Below are positions 21,348 to 33,180 of a DNA stretch of 64,000 nucleotides, piece after piece. Below the pieces are notes generated by a model. It worked only from the letters and a program-made list of their open reading frames with translations. It was not told where the DNA came from and searched no databases. Made by a program: the position numbers and the translations under genes. Within the stretch, counting starts at the first letter, position 1. Each line of letters begins with the position of its first letter. This DNA is from Sordaria brevicollis (taxonomy: Eukaryota; Ascomycota; Sordariomycetes; Sordariales; Sordariaceae), in assembly GCA_033439795.1 (NCBI GenBank), contig JAUTDP010000004.1:186001-250000 (forward strand). Direction: 5' to 3'.

Positions 21348-23440
21348 GATGGTGAAGAGAGACTGGATGCAGTGAATAGTTTCCTTTGTTGGATATTACG
21401 GGGTTGTGTCTGGTTCCTGTTGTTTGGTCATGTATCCTTTGTTGCTAGTGTGCGTTGTTAGAGGTCGTGTCCTGGAACGATAGACCCTGCCCAGGAGCTT
21501 GTAGCGTCGCCAGCGGCATTGCGCGACACACATCGACACAGCAACATAAACGTAGGTGCAATCAATTCCAATGTCTACACTTCATTCAGCCTCTGTGTGT
21601 ATTTCCTACACGCTGTTCCACGCGGCTTTCCTTACTTTGATCCTGTCAAGCATTCGACTGCCTTTCCTTAATTCTTGACGTTTTGTACCCAAACATCGCT
21701 GTTAGCAGGTCACCCTCATAACACACGGCAAACAGGCTGTGCACTAGCTAGCACCAAACCTCCAAAGATGGCCATGCGAAAAATCACACCGCTTCATTCT
21801 GTCCGATGGATACGGTTAAGGTATATTCATTCCCTTAGAGCCATAATGGTGAAAGCCAGTTTACCAAAGGTTCATTTGTTGACACGCAACACTAGGGCCC
21901 CTTTTCCAGGCGGAAATGCTTGGCATTCTGCACTCAAATGCCGTTGGTAGACCATGAGCGCTATCACGCGCAAAGGGTAGGGGATGTACTAACAAACATC
22001 GCTGAAAGGCACATCGAACTCCAATCTCCAAACCGCTAAATATCGCGACATTGTTTGTTGCTATGGCAACACATTTGGACTGGCGTTTTGTTATAATCGT
22101 CCTCGGGATATATACCAACCATTCCCCATCATCTCCTGGAGCCTTTCTGCTTGTTACATCCCCCCGCAGCAGATGGAGGGCTTAGCGGAGAGCAGACTGG
22201 ACTTGTTTGGTGTGCTGGAGGCAAGCAAGCAAGAACAATGCGGGGACTCCACTGGAACATTCGTGACTTCCGCTTTTTTCGACTTTGACTCCCAACTTCC
22301 ACCTGCCGTGAGCAGATTTCCCCTCACTCAAATGATGGGAAGCTTGCCGAGATTGAACATTTGAACCATGGAAGGATCGACTACCTGCTAGCTTCCTACC
22401 TACCTTAAGAAATGGGTATGGTTGGCGGGAACAATCAAGACACATGAACAGGTGCTCGTCGCCAACCACAAGCCGATATGACATAGGTAACCTCCCTGTG
22501 CCCGAGCTCACATGCATGTGATCGTGCTGCCTTTTCCCATTCAACTACCCACCTCCACACATCCGTTCATCTAGGTGGTGTCCATCTACATCGTTCAAAC
22601 ACATTTTCATCTGCATTTCGAAAAGGCCGGCCATCGCGTGTCCTCTTTCCCCACCACGGAGCGTCAACATTCGACAATGTTGGCATTGCATATTCAGCAT
22701 GTCTCTCCACGACGCGCAACCGGTCGCGCAATCGACCTTCTCGGTTCGGCCCTGGTTGTTGGTATACATGAACCCTTTTTCCACTACTTTGATGCCGTTT
22801 CACTGACTTCAACTCTTCTTTGTTAGGTTTTACTGTTCGTCGAGCATTTGCATGCCAAGTGGCTTCCATGGACTGGGCGCGTTCTCATCATCTCATGCAA
22901 GTCTCGCCAAGCGGTAAATCCTTGGCACGCTCACTGTCAAGCGCCGCTGTTAGACGCCGTACGCTATAACGCGCAAAGGACAGTTGGTGCACTAGCAATT
23001 ATCGCTAACAAGCAAACAAACTCCAAACTCCAAACATCATCCGGTTCAATATCGCCATGTGGCACAGATTTGAGCTGGCGTCTGATCATCCTCTCTGAAA
23101 CATACAAGTACAAAGACCTCATTGACTAAAGTCCCTTTCCAATGAATATTCAACATATACCGTCTTACTGATCTTGTCTAGGCGTCCTGGTCGCCAAATG
23201 GCGAGTGTCTACCATGCACTGGGGCTCTTGGCGAACCTTCAAACGCCTTGCCTCCCCGTTCGCATATCCTGTTGAGAATATCGCAAAGGTTCTCGTCGGT
23301 CCACTTTTTCCACTCAAGGCCATTATGAATGAGGCTGTTAAGGACCTCGGCGCTTTACTGTTCCTATGACTAGGTAAGCATGGGCGGGGGCGTGTGAAGG
23401 TCCAAGTGGATTCCGTCCTCAAATTTCTGGTGTGGTTCTT
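21348..23440. other. Intergenic region, no gene supported
   Basis: Two kilobases of GC-richer, non-RIP sequence without a convincing gene. The frames present are short, lack domains and several start at non-ATG codons. From about 23400 it passes into the promoter region of gene A. Confidence 0.5.
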
Positions 23441-23455
23441 CAGGTTCTATTCCGC

Positions 23456-23470
23456 ACCTTGGGAATGCCT
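23456..23470 (+). promoter_or_regulatory. 15-bp element shared by the A and B promoters, A copy
   Basis: ACCTTGGGAATGCCT occurs here and, identically, at 25698-25712 upstream of gene B. In both places it follows a TCAGGTTC sequence. Relative to each ATG it lies about 368 bases upstream in A (after subtracting the MITE) and 328 in B. It may be a regulatory site or simply conserved paralogous promoter sequence. Confidence 0.55.
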
Positions 23471-23655
23471 GCACCGGGTCACCCAAGGTTACGCTTCAAA
23501 TTGGATTCTTTGACACTTCAAATGGCAATTCCGCTCGGGAATCCCATTTCACTTTCGAACCTTGGGGGTGCCTTCACCCATGCTGCATTCACCAAGGAAT
23601 GGCGCTTCACTTCGCGAGGTGCCCTTCATGGCACCCGATATGCGTTCCTTTGACT

Positions 23656-23663
23656 TATATAAA
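23656..23663 (+). promoter_or_regulatory. TATA box of gene A
   Basis: TATATAAA lies 536 bases before the A start codon. Subtracting the 362-bp MITE and one 6-bp target duplication leaves 168 bases, the same spacing as the TATATA box of gene C to its ATG. This supports both the box and the insertion of the MITE in the A leader. Confidence 0.6.
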
Positions 23664-23806
23664 TTTCCCTTATCTCTGACATTGCTCATCCAGGAACTCT
23701 CCCTTCCTTACTTTCAACAACCGGCCAAGTGACCATTCTCGAGCGAGTCTCACGCTCGCCAGAAACACTCAACACAAGCCACCCCTTTTACACAATCACC
23801 CCCAAA

Positions 23807-24168
23807 GCAGCGTGTCATATAAATCAAATCAACTCAAATCGAGGTCTCGATTTGATTGCCCCACTCAAATCGGCACTTCGATTCATTTGCCCAAATATTT
23901 TATTTATTTGGTCAAATATCCCCAAATCGGGTGGGTCCTACCAAAATCCGGACCCTGGCTATTGCCGGTTCCATTCCGGTCCGGGCTCCAGTCATTTTTT
24001 CCTATATAAAAAGATTCTGCCGGTACGCCAAGAAGGCGGCCAAATCGGCCAAATCAAATCGGGGTTTGGATTTATTTACTTAACTCGGAAATGAACCCGG
24101 ATTTATTTACTTGAATTTGATTACTTATTTAATTATGCTAAGAATATTTGATTTATATAACACGCTGC
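23807..24168. mobile_element. 362-bp MITE in the leader of gene A, 6-bp TSD CCCAAA
   Basis: The ends are inverted repeats of about 23 bp starting GCAGCGTGT and continuing ATATAAATCAAAT, with one C/T mismatch. The direct repeat CCCAAA lies at 23801-23806 and 24169-24174. There is no coding capacity. Internal sequence is AT-rich and includes a short palindrome (CAAATCGAGGTCTCGATTTG). Deleting the element and one repeat rejoins a leader that resembles the leader of gene B (CTTTTAC, then C-rich CACCC). The superfamily is unassigned; a 6-bp duplication is unusual. Confidence 0.85.
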
Positions 24169-24191
24169 CCCAAAGAACGACCGTCCTCGCA

Positions 24192-24962
24192 ATGGCACCT
24201 ATCAGTAATAACATCACTGACACAATCACCACCGCCATAACCAACGCGATTGAGGGCCTCCCCAACTCGCCGCCCAAAGTTCCAATTACATTCAACTTCT
24301 ACCTCTCGCCCGGCCCCGAACCCGAACAATTCACCACGGCCCCCATCGACCCCGACCTCATGGCCGTTTCCACCATTTACGCCTCCTTCGCCAATTCCTG
24401 GATGGGGACAGTTGCCTTCGCCTCCTTCATCATCGGATTAGCCTCCTGGATTTGCTGGTTCCTCTGGCACCAGGACATGAGCGAAATGACCTGGACCTGG
24501 CGCTTCTGGGATAACTTCCGTTGGCCCATGACTGAGAAACGACAATTTCGGGCAGACCTCAAGGGAGGTGTCACGGACCTTCTCAACGTAACCGGCGACA
24601 CATATCGCCTAATGAAGGAAGGGTTCGGTGTCCTTGCGCACCAGAATGACCTGCTGTTGGAACAGAAGGGAGTCAAGATCCGACCGTGCATCCATCTGAG
24701 GGGGGAGGGCTGTGATTGTGGGCCCGACAGAGTGAAGTTATGGGTGAGCTCGGTGTGGGATGTGGGTCCGGGCCGGGGATGGAGGACTGATGAGGGTAGT
24801 GAGGGTGAGGGCAGTCAAGAGACTCTGCTTTCTCAGACATGGGCAGATTTGGAGCAGGGACTTGGGGCGGATGGGAGGAGTGATGAGACGCTGGTGGACG
24901 ACGAGCAGGAGGCAAGTTGTTTGCCTTTGGGACTCATAACCAAGATACGAAAGCGTGACTAA
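24192..24962 (+). CDS. Gene A: small membrane protein of the array family
   Basis: A single exon of 256 aa. The start MAPISNNIT is chosen because paralogue B also begins MAP and the leader resembles that of B; an upstream in-frame ATG lies inside the MITE. The N-terminal 70 residues are Thr/Pro-rich with an APIDPDLMA segment matching GPIDPNTAA in B. One hydrophobic helix follows (about residues 72-92, rich in Ala/Ile/Trp), then TWRFW...WPMTEKRQFR, which matches SWRFW...WPKTAKQESR in B. A helical stretch ends in VLAHQNDLLLEQKGVK and then RPC, the family motif. The C-terminal 75 residues are acidic with CDCGPDR. No known domain is recognised. It probably sits in an internal or plasma membrane with its long C-terminus in the cytosol (inference). 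The gene appears intact, but a MITE lies 17 bp before its start. Confidence 0.75.
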   Translation: MAPISNNITDTITTAITNAIEGLPNSPPKVPITFNFYLSPGPEPEQFTTAPIDPDLMAVSTIYASFANSWMGTVAFASFIIGLASWICWFLWHQDMSEMTWTWRFWDNFRWPMTEKRQFRADLKGGVTDLLNVTGDTYRLMKEGFGVLAHQNDLLLEQKGVKIRPCIHLRGEGCDCGPDRVKLWVSSVWDVGPGRGWRTDEGSEGEGSQETLLSQTWADLEQGLGADGRSDETLVDDEQEASCLPLGLITKIRKRD

Positions 24963-25251
24963 ATAAGAGGACGAGAGGAGACTGGTAAATAGTCCAAACT
25001 TGCTCCACGTGAGTTCTTTCGTTGATTGATAAAGTTTCAAGTCACATACCCAAGTACATTGGACACATCCGACCATTGAAAGTCAAAAACCGAATGAATT
25101 CCTCTTATAGCCCACCTAGAGGTATCAAAGGGCGGCTCCTCAGTCCTCACTGAGGTAGCCGTGCTGGCTTGTCATGGCGCCAGTGATTTCTGCCCCGGGC
25201 TTCAGACTTTCGTTGTGGCTTTGAAGGTTCTCTTCAAGTTGGGAAATTCTA

Positions 25252-25654
25252 GACACACATACGGTGAATTCTACACGCACACACGGCTATTTTTTAAGAG
25301 ACAAATTTTCGCCCAAGAAGATAATTATCGAAGGAATAAAAAACGTTTAATAATTTATTTAGGTTAATATACCTCCCCAAATTCTTTTTCCGTTCTCAAA
25401 TACCTTTAAAGTAGTATTTTTGGGGGGGTGGGAAAAGAAGAGTAGTACGTTGCAAACTTGGACCTCGCGAATGTAATTAATTATAAAAAGGGTTAACGAA
25501 AGCTTTTTGAAATGGGAAAAAGGCCTAAAGAGGGAGAGAAAGGCGTTCTTATTAATTTTAATTCTTTTATAGAAACGAAAAGCTTCTTTGGCAAAAGCGT
25601 TAGGGTTTTAGGTTTTGAGGCGTGTGTGCGTGTAGAATTTACCGTATGTGTGTC
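25252..25654. mobile_element. 403-bp mariner-type MITE upstream of gene B
   Basis: The 34-bp terminal inverted repeats begin GACACACATACGGT and match at 33 positions, the one difference being a G/A transition. The dinucleotide TA flanks both ends (25250-25251 and 25655-25656), as expected for Tc1/mariner-class insertion, although the flanks also allow a 3-bp duplication. There is no coding capacity. The interior is AT-rich with few CpA/TpG, so it has been RIP-mutated. The 12-mer TCTCTTCAAGTT occurs just outside both ends. Confidence 0.85.
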
Positions 25655-25697
25655 TAGATTTTCTCTTCAAGTTATCAGGTTCCACGTTCTCGTCGGA

Positions 25698-25712
25698 ACC
25701 TTGGGAATGCCT
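25698..25712 (+). promoter_or_regulatory. 15-bp element shared by the A and B promoters, B copy
   Basis: Identical to 23456-23470. It is followed at 25721-25743 by a 23-bp segment starting TGTAG and ending CCGTGGAA-like (here GCGGTGGAA) that recurs with 19 of 23 matches at 42018-42040 upstream of gene C. Confidence 0.55.
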
Positions 25713-25807
25713 TCACTACATGTAGCCCTTCACTGCGGTGGAACTGGCAACGCCAATTCACCATGCGCGCATGCGGCCTTCCTACCGTCAGAAGAAAGCA
25801 TCTTCTC

Positions 25808-25816
25808 TAAATAAAA
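25808..25816 (+). promoter_or_regulatory. TATA-like box of gene B
   Basis: TAAATAAAA lies 218 bases before the ATG of gene B, in the position where A, C and E have TATA-type boxes. Confidence 0.4.
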
Positions 25817-26025
25817 TTTTCTGAACTCTGTGCCTCGCTTACACACCTGCCTCTAGTCCAGTACCACAATTCTTGTTTCCATGTTGTCAACGACCGACAA
25901 ATAACAGGGGCCATGAAGCATTTCTAGCAAGGCCTCGCACTTCCACTTGTCGAACACACCCGACACAACCCACGACTTTTACGCAGCCCAGTCACCCACA
26001 AAAATCACTCAACTAGCGGTACACA

Positions 26026-26976
26026 ATGGCACCCACCGGAGCCCCCACTGCCATCGCCGAAGCCGTCACATCCGCAATCAACAACGCCCTCCTCCAAAAC
26101 CTACCTCTACCCAATGGCCCTTCCGACGCCACGGCCACGCTCAACAAAAACACACAAATCAGCACCACGATAACCTACACACAATTCAACAACACCTTCA
26201 ACCTCCTCCCCGAACCATTACAGGTATCCTCCACCACAAGCGGCACAGCCACCGGCCCCATCGACCCCAACACAGCAGCCATCTTCTCCTTCCTAGCCTC
26301 CCTCGGCAATGCCTGGACAGGCGGCGTCAGCTTCGTCGTCGTCCTCTGCTGTCTAGTCTGGGCCCTCTCCAAGCAGCACTGGAAACGCATGTGCAGGGGC
26401 AGGGGCATGATGAGCTGGCGCTTCTGGCGGAGTGGTTCCATGAGTTGTCTGGTCTGGCCCAAGACCGCAAAGCAGGAGTCGCGAGAGGCTATCGTGGAGA
26501 TTGGCAGGCGGATCAAGAACGAGAACGCGGAACATTATGGCAAGGTGGATGACCGGTTGCAGGTCTTGGTGAACCAGTTTGATGTACTTCTTGGTCATTT
26601 GGGGGTGAAGAAACAAAAACGGGACAAGCACGAGCCGTGTCTGGCAGTGCAGGGGCACTCGAGGATGGAACCTGAATCTTGCGGCCCGAAGAGAGGATGC
26701 GACCATTCTAGAGGTACATATACTTGGGAGCGGGAAGAGTCGAGACCGGCGGCGGCGGCGGCGGGCTGGGAGGTCAGGAGCATGACGACGCTGGTGGGTG
26801 CTCCAGCACCTGAGGTTGAATTGCCTAGTGCTTGGAAGAGTGTGTCGGAGGTAAGGGAGGAGAACCAGAGCTTGTCGGATTTTGGAAGTCAAGAGAGGTT
26901 GGTGTGGTTAGGAGGGAGTGGAGAGAGTTTGGAGGCGGTGGGTCGTGTTGGTAGGACGAAGCGGAAGGAGGCTTGA
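26026..26976 (+). CDS. Gene B: small membrane protein, paralogue of A
   Basis: A single exon of 316 aa with a CACAATGGC start context. The N-terminal 95 residues are Thr/Asn/Pro-rich, with possible glycosylation sites and a GPIDPNTAA segment shared with A. One membrane helix follows (about residues 97-116, VSFVVVLCCLVWAL), then a basic KQHWKRMCRGRG flank, suggesting the C-terminus is cytosolic. SWRFW and VWPKTAKQESRE match A, and a helical stretch ends VLVNQFDVLLGHLGVK, the family motif, followed by PCL and SCGPKR. The last 100 residues are polar and probably disordered. No known domain is recognised. The Copia element at 26983 inserted only 6 bp after the TGA, so the original terminator now lies beyond 41969. 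Confidence 0.78.
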   Translation: MAPTGAPTAIAEAVTSAINNALLQNLPLPNGPSDATATLNKNTQISTTITYTQFNNTFNLLPEPLQVSSTTSGTATGPIDPNTAAIFSFLASLGNAWTGGVSFVVVLCCLVWALSKQHWKRMCRGRGMMSWRFWRSGSMSCLVWPKTAKQESREAIVEIGRRIKNENAEHYGKVDDRLQVLVNQFDVLLGHLGVKKQKRDKHEPCLAVQGHSRMEPESCGPKRGCDHSRGTYTWEREESRPAAAAAGWEVRSMTTLVGAPAPEVELPSAWKSVSEVREENQSLSDFGSQERLVWLGGSGESLEAVGRVGRTKRKEA

Positions 26977-26982
26977 AGTTAC

Positions 26983-27177
26983 TGTTGAAGTGGATGGAGG
27001 AACGAGAGGAACGAAGGCATCACGAGCAAAGAGTGTGTGTAGAATGGTGGTGAATTTGTTAATTGAAGAAGAAGAAAGAGGAGGAGAGAGGGAAAATCCT
27101 TCGATATATATATAAGAATAAAATTTATATATAAATCGAGAATACTAAAATAGAGTAAATAAGGGTACCCTTTAATA
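26983..27177 (-). repeat. Copia LTR, left copy
   Basis: 195 bp. The outer (left) half is nearly free of RIP, whereas the inner (right) half is strongly AT-shifted relative to the copy at 41774-41968. It ends TTTAATA where the other copy has CTTCAACA. Confidence 0.92.
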
Positions 27178-28785
27178 TTCCCCTTCGAGCAAAATATAGT
27201 CCCGAAGTAGTAAAAGTGAAGTTATTCCCAAATTTCTAAATTCGTCCTCTTTTTCTTTCTTTAAAGTATTAAATATTAAATCGTAGGCTAATAAAAAATT
27301 TAAAGGGAAAAAGGTTTCTACGAAATAATAACTAAAATTTTCTAAACTTTAGAAATAAAACCCAAAACTTTTATTAAAAATTAGAAAATATGAAAATATT
27401 TCGTATAAATAAAATATCGAAAAACCGATAATAGATTTAATAAGAGTTCGTTAAATTAAATAAAATAGTAGTAATAATATATACGTTTAATTAAGAATAG
27501 TCGAGAAAATTATTTATAAATTGAATTAGGATATTTCTTATATAAAATGAATTTCGCAGGATTTGAAAAATCGCGATTTAAGTCGTCGGTTCGGATATAT
27601 AATAGATTGAAGGGTATTAAATTGATAAAGGGGATAACCCTTATATTTCTTTAATTGAAGAAATTTAGTAAATAAAAATTAGTTTAATATTATATAACCG
27701 GATAATATTAAAAAATGATAATAGTAATTTATAGGGAGTAATATAAAGTATATAGGCGTTTTTAATTTTAAAATCATAAAAATTATTATTTTAAAGTAAA
27801 TTTAATAATATAATGAATAATTAATATATTTGTAATTAAAAATTAACGTAACCCTAGATTCTATTTAAATTAGAAGAATTTATTAACGGGTAGCGCTTTA
27901 GTAAAATTATTAATAATTTATTTATTAATTAAAATATCTTTAAAATCGACTTCTCCGGAAATTTATTTTTCGCGGTAGAAAAAGTATTAAATATCGATAT
28001 ATTTAATCCTAATATAAAATTTAGGGTTTTTAATTAAAATAAAGGCTTTTTAATTATTATTAAAAATAATAATTATTAATAAGTCTTTTAATTATTTATT
28101 TAATTCCTTTAATAATCGTTGTAATTAAATTACTTCTTTAATAATTTAGGTTTATTTAATTAATTTTACTTCGTAAAAAGATAGGGTAATAATAATTTAT
28201 TTTTTAGAGTTTTAATTAATAATTACGCTTTTAATATTAAAAATATAACCGGATATAGACCGACGTTTTTGGGTATTATTAATCTAATTTGCGTTAGTAA
28301 AATTGGATAGGGATTTAATATTCTTTATATAAATAAATTTTAGGTTAATTATATTTTAAAAATATTTAAAAATGCGTTTTATTATATTAATATATACTAT
28401 AATTAATTTTATTATATAACGGCTATAGAAGGATATAGCGAATATAATATTTAGACGTACATTGAATATAACGTATATTAATAATCCAATAGCGTTAATA
28501 TATTAAGTCTTTATTTTATTATTAATAATAAAATCGTTAAGAGGTTTAAGGATTTTTAAAATTTGTATTAATATTTTAATATATTTAATATCCTAGAGCC
28601 CGAATTATTTAATAATTTTTTTTAAATAATTTTTTTATAATAATTTAATAATATAAATAAGGCGATCCCAGGAAATAATTATCCCGAAATAATATAAATA
28701 AGGATTTATATTTAATATTTTAAAGCGTTCGTTAAATAAATTTTTTAATAATTTTATTTTAATTTTAAACGGATTAATAATTAAT

Positions 28786-29110
28786 AAATTATTAACGTAA
28801 ACGGTAATATAAATATATTCTTTAACGAAAATACTATTATTAGTAATAAAGGTAATAAAGCCGAATTGCTTTAAAAACGTAATTAAAATATTATATTATA
28901 TTCGAAGGGATTATTTAAAATTATATAGGGCCTTATTAAATTTATAAATAAAGTTTAAGTCGTTATTAAAGCTAAAAAGTTATTCTATATAAATATTTTC
29001 TTCTATTACGTTATAAAGAAAAATAATTTGGATATTTATTTACTCTAATTTTAAATCGAAAGCGGTAATAATAGCGAAAATAAATTTATAATTTATTAAT
29101 TTAACGACGG
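28786..29110 (-). pseudogene. Copia reverse transcriptase remnant
   Basis: Read on the minus strand in one frame, with RIP stops at former Gln and Trp codons, this segment shows the Copia RT landmarks in order: an A-F-D-L-K-L-E block, a KALYNFK-stop-S segment (KSLYGLKQSPR in intact copies), a TFLKQFGF segment and finally TVYVNNLLII, the mutated YVDD active site at about 28788-28802. Asp to Asn changes are the expected G-to-A RIP outcome. Confidence 0.85.
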
Positions 29111-29609
29111 TAGCGAATATTTTATTATAATTAATCCTTTTTTCTTATTTAAAATTACGGACGATTTATCGAGCTTTATAATAGATAATTTCTTTATTAA
29201 CGCTTATTTTAATTTTATAGACCTATTTTCCCAAAAGAATACGGCGGTTTAATAGCGCGGGTATAAAATTCTATATATTATTATCGATTAAAGATTTATA
29301 TTTACTATTTATTATTTACTTTTAATTTAGTTAATAGGGGTTTTATAGCGTTTTTTTATAATTTTATAATTCGATAGAAGGGTTAACGATAATATTAATT
29401 ATAATATAAAATAAAATAATTATAATATTAAGGGTGAAGTATAATAATAATAATATATATAATTTAAAATAATAATTAGTAACGGTTTTAATATATTATT
29501 TATTATAAAGGTTTAACGTACTTCCGATAATAATAATATTAAAGGTAATATTTAAAAATATAAATAAAGGTAATATTAAAGATAGTAGGGATAATAAAAT
29601 AAAGGGATT

Positions 29610-29865
29610 TGTGAGAGCGTGATTCTACGAGAGATAAACTGCAAGACTAGAAGCTACAATTCAAAGTAAAATTAAGTGTAAAGAAGGAAAGGAAAAGTTA
29701 ATAAACGAAGGTATTGTGAATTTAGTATATAAGCCAAGTTTTATTATCCTATATCGCCTTCCTAATCCGGATCTATTTTATCGATAAGAAGTTAAGCTTT
29801 ATTTTATCCAATATATCTTAGGTCTAGTACCCTATCCTTAGTACCTATCCTGCTATATTATAATA
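29610..29865 (-). repeat. Gypsy LTR, left copy
   Basis: 256 bp. The outer (left) third retains CpA and TpG dinucleotides, while the inner part is AT-shifted compared with the right copy. Confidence 0.9.
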
Positions 29866-32829
29866 TTACCCCCCCTCCGGAAGAAGGTTTAGTCCTAGAG
29901 CCGAAAGAAAGAAAAGAATAGAAAGGATGAATAATTAATATTAAATACCGTAAAACGCGCGTCCGATTTTAAAAATATTGGACGGAAGAGTAAAATTAAC
30001 GTTAGAATCCCTTTATTTTATTATTATTATTTGTTTATTATTTTTTTAACCCGATTCTTTTATTATTTTTTTCTAATATTTTTTTAATATCTTCTTTTTT
30101 ATACTTTTATAAATATATTTTTTAATTTCGATTATTATTAGCCCTAAAAGGGGTATTATAGGGACGTTTATAGTATAACGGTTTATTATTAACGAGTAAT
30201 AGCCGTTATTAGTATTATAAATTATAGAATTTTGTATTCGATTTTTATTTATATTAAATATAATTGTATTTTTCGATTTCCTTATAATTATTATTATCCT
30301 ATTAATTTTAAATTAAAATATTATATAAATTATAAGCGTAAGCGAAGGTAAAGGGGAAATACGCCGCTATAAATAATACGCTATCCTTTATTTTTTATTA
30401 ATATTTCGTTATAAAGTTTAAAGTATAAGGGATTCGGGCGGGGCGTACAATTAAAATAGGGGAACTTCCTTTTTTATTACTTTTTTCGCTATAATCGTTT
30501 AAATTTTTTACCGTTTAAGGAATTTTCCGTTAATTTATTATCGTCCGTATATTTTTTTATTATAGTATCTTTTTTTATAATTTTAAATTAGTAATATAAT
30601 TACTTAGGTAGTTTTAATTTATTTTTATTTACTATATAGTACTTTTAAAGCTTTTATATTACGTTTTTAAAATTAAAAGTTTTATATTATATTGGATTTG
30701 GGTCTTATCCCTTTTAATTAATTTAGTACTTTAAGTATTTCTTTATTAATTTATATATAACGATGTTTTTAATTTTTTATTCTTTTTCGTTATTAATAAT
30801 TTCTCCCGTTAGGTTTTTATTGCTTTGTCCTAGAAGAGGGTTATTTAAATTTTTATACAATTTATTAGCGTAAAATACTTTAGATCCTTTTTAAATTAGT
30901 AGTATATTAAATTCGTATAAATATTTTTTTATTATTATAATTTTATATAGTATTTTTATTAAGGGGAAATTTAATTTATTATTCGGGCGGTTAATTAATT
31001 ATATTTTTTTAATAATAAAGATTTTATTTTTTATTTTAAAGTTTAGGATTTATTAATATCGATTGGCCTATATTATTTATTTTATTTATACTTTTTTTAT
31101 TATTTTCTATACTTTATTTTAGGTATTGTATAATCTTTTTATTATTTCCCTAATTTCGTTTTTGGATAATTTCTCTTTCGTTATTCCGTTAATTATTACG
31201 TTGGTTTAATTAATTATTAGGAGAAATTTTCGATAACCTAAAGTAATTTCGTATAGTAATAATTTATTTAAATTCTTATAGGGGAGGGTATTTTATACGA
31301 AATTTATAGCGGGTAGAAGGTTTAATTAATTATTTTAATTATATAAAACGAAAGGCTTTAATCTTTAATTTAAGTATTAGTTTATAATTTCTATTTATTT
31401 TATTGTTTGAAAGTATCCCGTTGTATTTAATTTTTAGCGAATATTAAATAATTGTAATAATTTTTATATAAATTCTAATATAAATTATAGCTTTTTGTTA
31501 TTAATTATTTTTTTAGGTAATTTTATTAACCGGTAGGGTCCTTATTAATATAATAGCGCCGCTTTAACGTTAATTACTATATTTTTATAGGGGGCGTACT
31601 ATAACGTTTTAGAATATCGATTAATAATAATTAGTATATTATTATAGTTTTTCTTATTTTTAAGTATATTTTTGAAGTTTATTATTAATAATTCTTAGGT
31701 TCTATATTTATTTTTTAGTAGTTTTATTTTTAGTAATTTTAGAATTTTATTTTTAAATACTTTTAAAAATCGGTAAGTTTAGTAATTATTTATATAGTAA
31801 TTTATATCGGTTATAAGTTTTAGTTATTAATATCGTATTATTAAAATTATTTTAATTTTATTTCTTCTTAGGTAGGCTATTAATAAAATATTATAGTATT
31901 CTTTAATAACCTTCGTACGTAAGTTATTTATATCCGGTATAATAAGTTTCTTATTATAAAATATTAGGTCCTATAATTTAGTTAGGCGATTATTTCCCTT
32001 TTTTATTTTAATCCGGTAAATAGAGATAGAATCGTTTATTCGGTTAATTTTTAAAATTTATTCTATTAGGATATTATTATCGATATTATATTTTGGTTTT
32101 TCGTTTAATAATATTAATAAGGTAAATTCCGTTATTTCGGTTAATTTTTCTCCTTTATTTTTTATATAGACGAATATTTCTCCTTCTTTCTTTAATAATT
32201 ATAATATTCTTTATGCTTCTTTCCTTTCTACTATTATTTTAATATTTTTTAATTTCTTTAATAAGGCGTTAGTAATTATATTATTTTTCTTTAAACGGTA
32301 AATTATATAGAAATTATACGTTAAGTGTATTTTTAATTAAATAATTTATTTTGAATTTAATAATTTCTTTATTAAAAAGTATTTTAATATTTAATAATTG
32401 GTAATAATGGTGAATAATTTTTCGGTATTAATTAATTTTAATTTCTATACTTTTATTCCTTTTATTATAATTAGAAATTCTTTATTATAAATAGGGTAAT
32501 TAAGTTTTACGGGTATTATTATTTCCGAATAGAAGGTTATTAGGTATTAATCCTTTTTATTATTAATAGTTTTTTTTTAAGAAAATACTCTTATATATAC
32601 CCCATTTAAAGTATTTATTTTTATTTTAATTTCCTTTTTATATTAATAATAAATTAGTATTAGGGCGTTTAATAAGGTTTCCTTTAACCGTTCGAAGGTT
32701 TATTAATATTCTTTTATTTATATAAATATTTAATCTTTTTTAGTTAAATTATTTAGTAATTGTATTATATATCCGAAGTTTTATACGAATTTGTAGTAGA
32801 AATTATAAAAATTTATAAAAATTTAAATA

Positions 32830-33180
32830 CCTTTTAAATTTTTGGGGATTACTTATTTTTTAATAATTATTACCTTCTTAAGGTCGATTATAATACCGTT
32901 TATATTAATAATAAATTTTAGGAATTTGGTTTTTATTATATAGAATTTATATTTATTAATATCCGTTTGGAGCCCCGTTTTTTATAATTATTTTAGGATT
33001 TATTTAATATATTGGACGTATTCCTTTTTAATTTTTAAAAACATTAAAATATCGTCCAAATATATATTATAGAAATATTAACCTTTTATTAAAATATCGT
33101 TAATTAGTTTTTAAAAGGACGATAAACTTCCGTATAATTTAAATAGGAATATATTATATTTATATACTTTAAAATTTATT
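32830..33180 (-). pseudogene. Gypsy reverse transcriptase remnant
   Basis: On the minus strand one frame gives KLINDILIKG, then YNIYLDDILM with the intact catalytic LDD at 33051-33059, then KTGLQTDINKYKF, TKFLKFIININGI and VIPKNLKG. This is the standard order of the Ty3/Gypsy RT (INDVLR, YLDDIL, NGLQ-KCEF, KFLGFI, PKNLKGVQ). Cys to Tyr and Gln to stop changes fit RIP. Confidence 0.9.
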
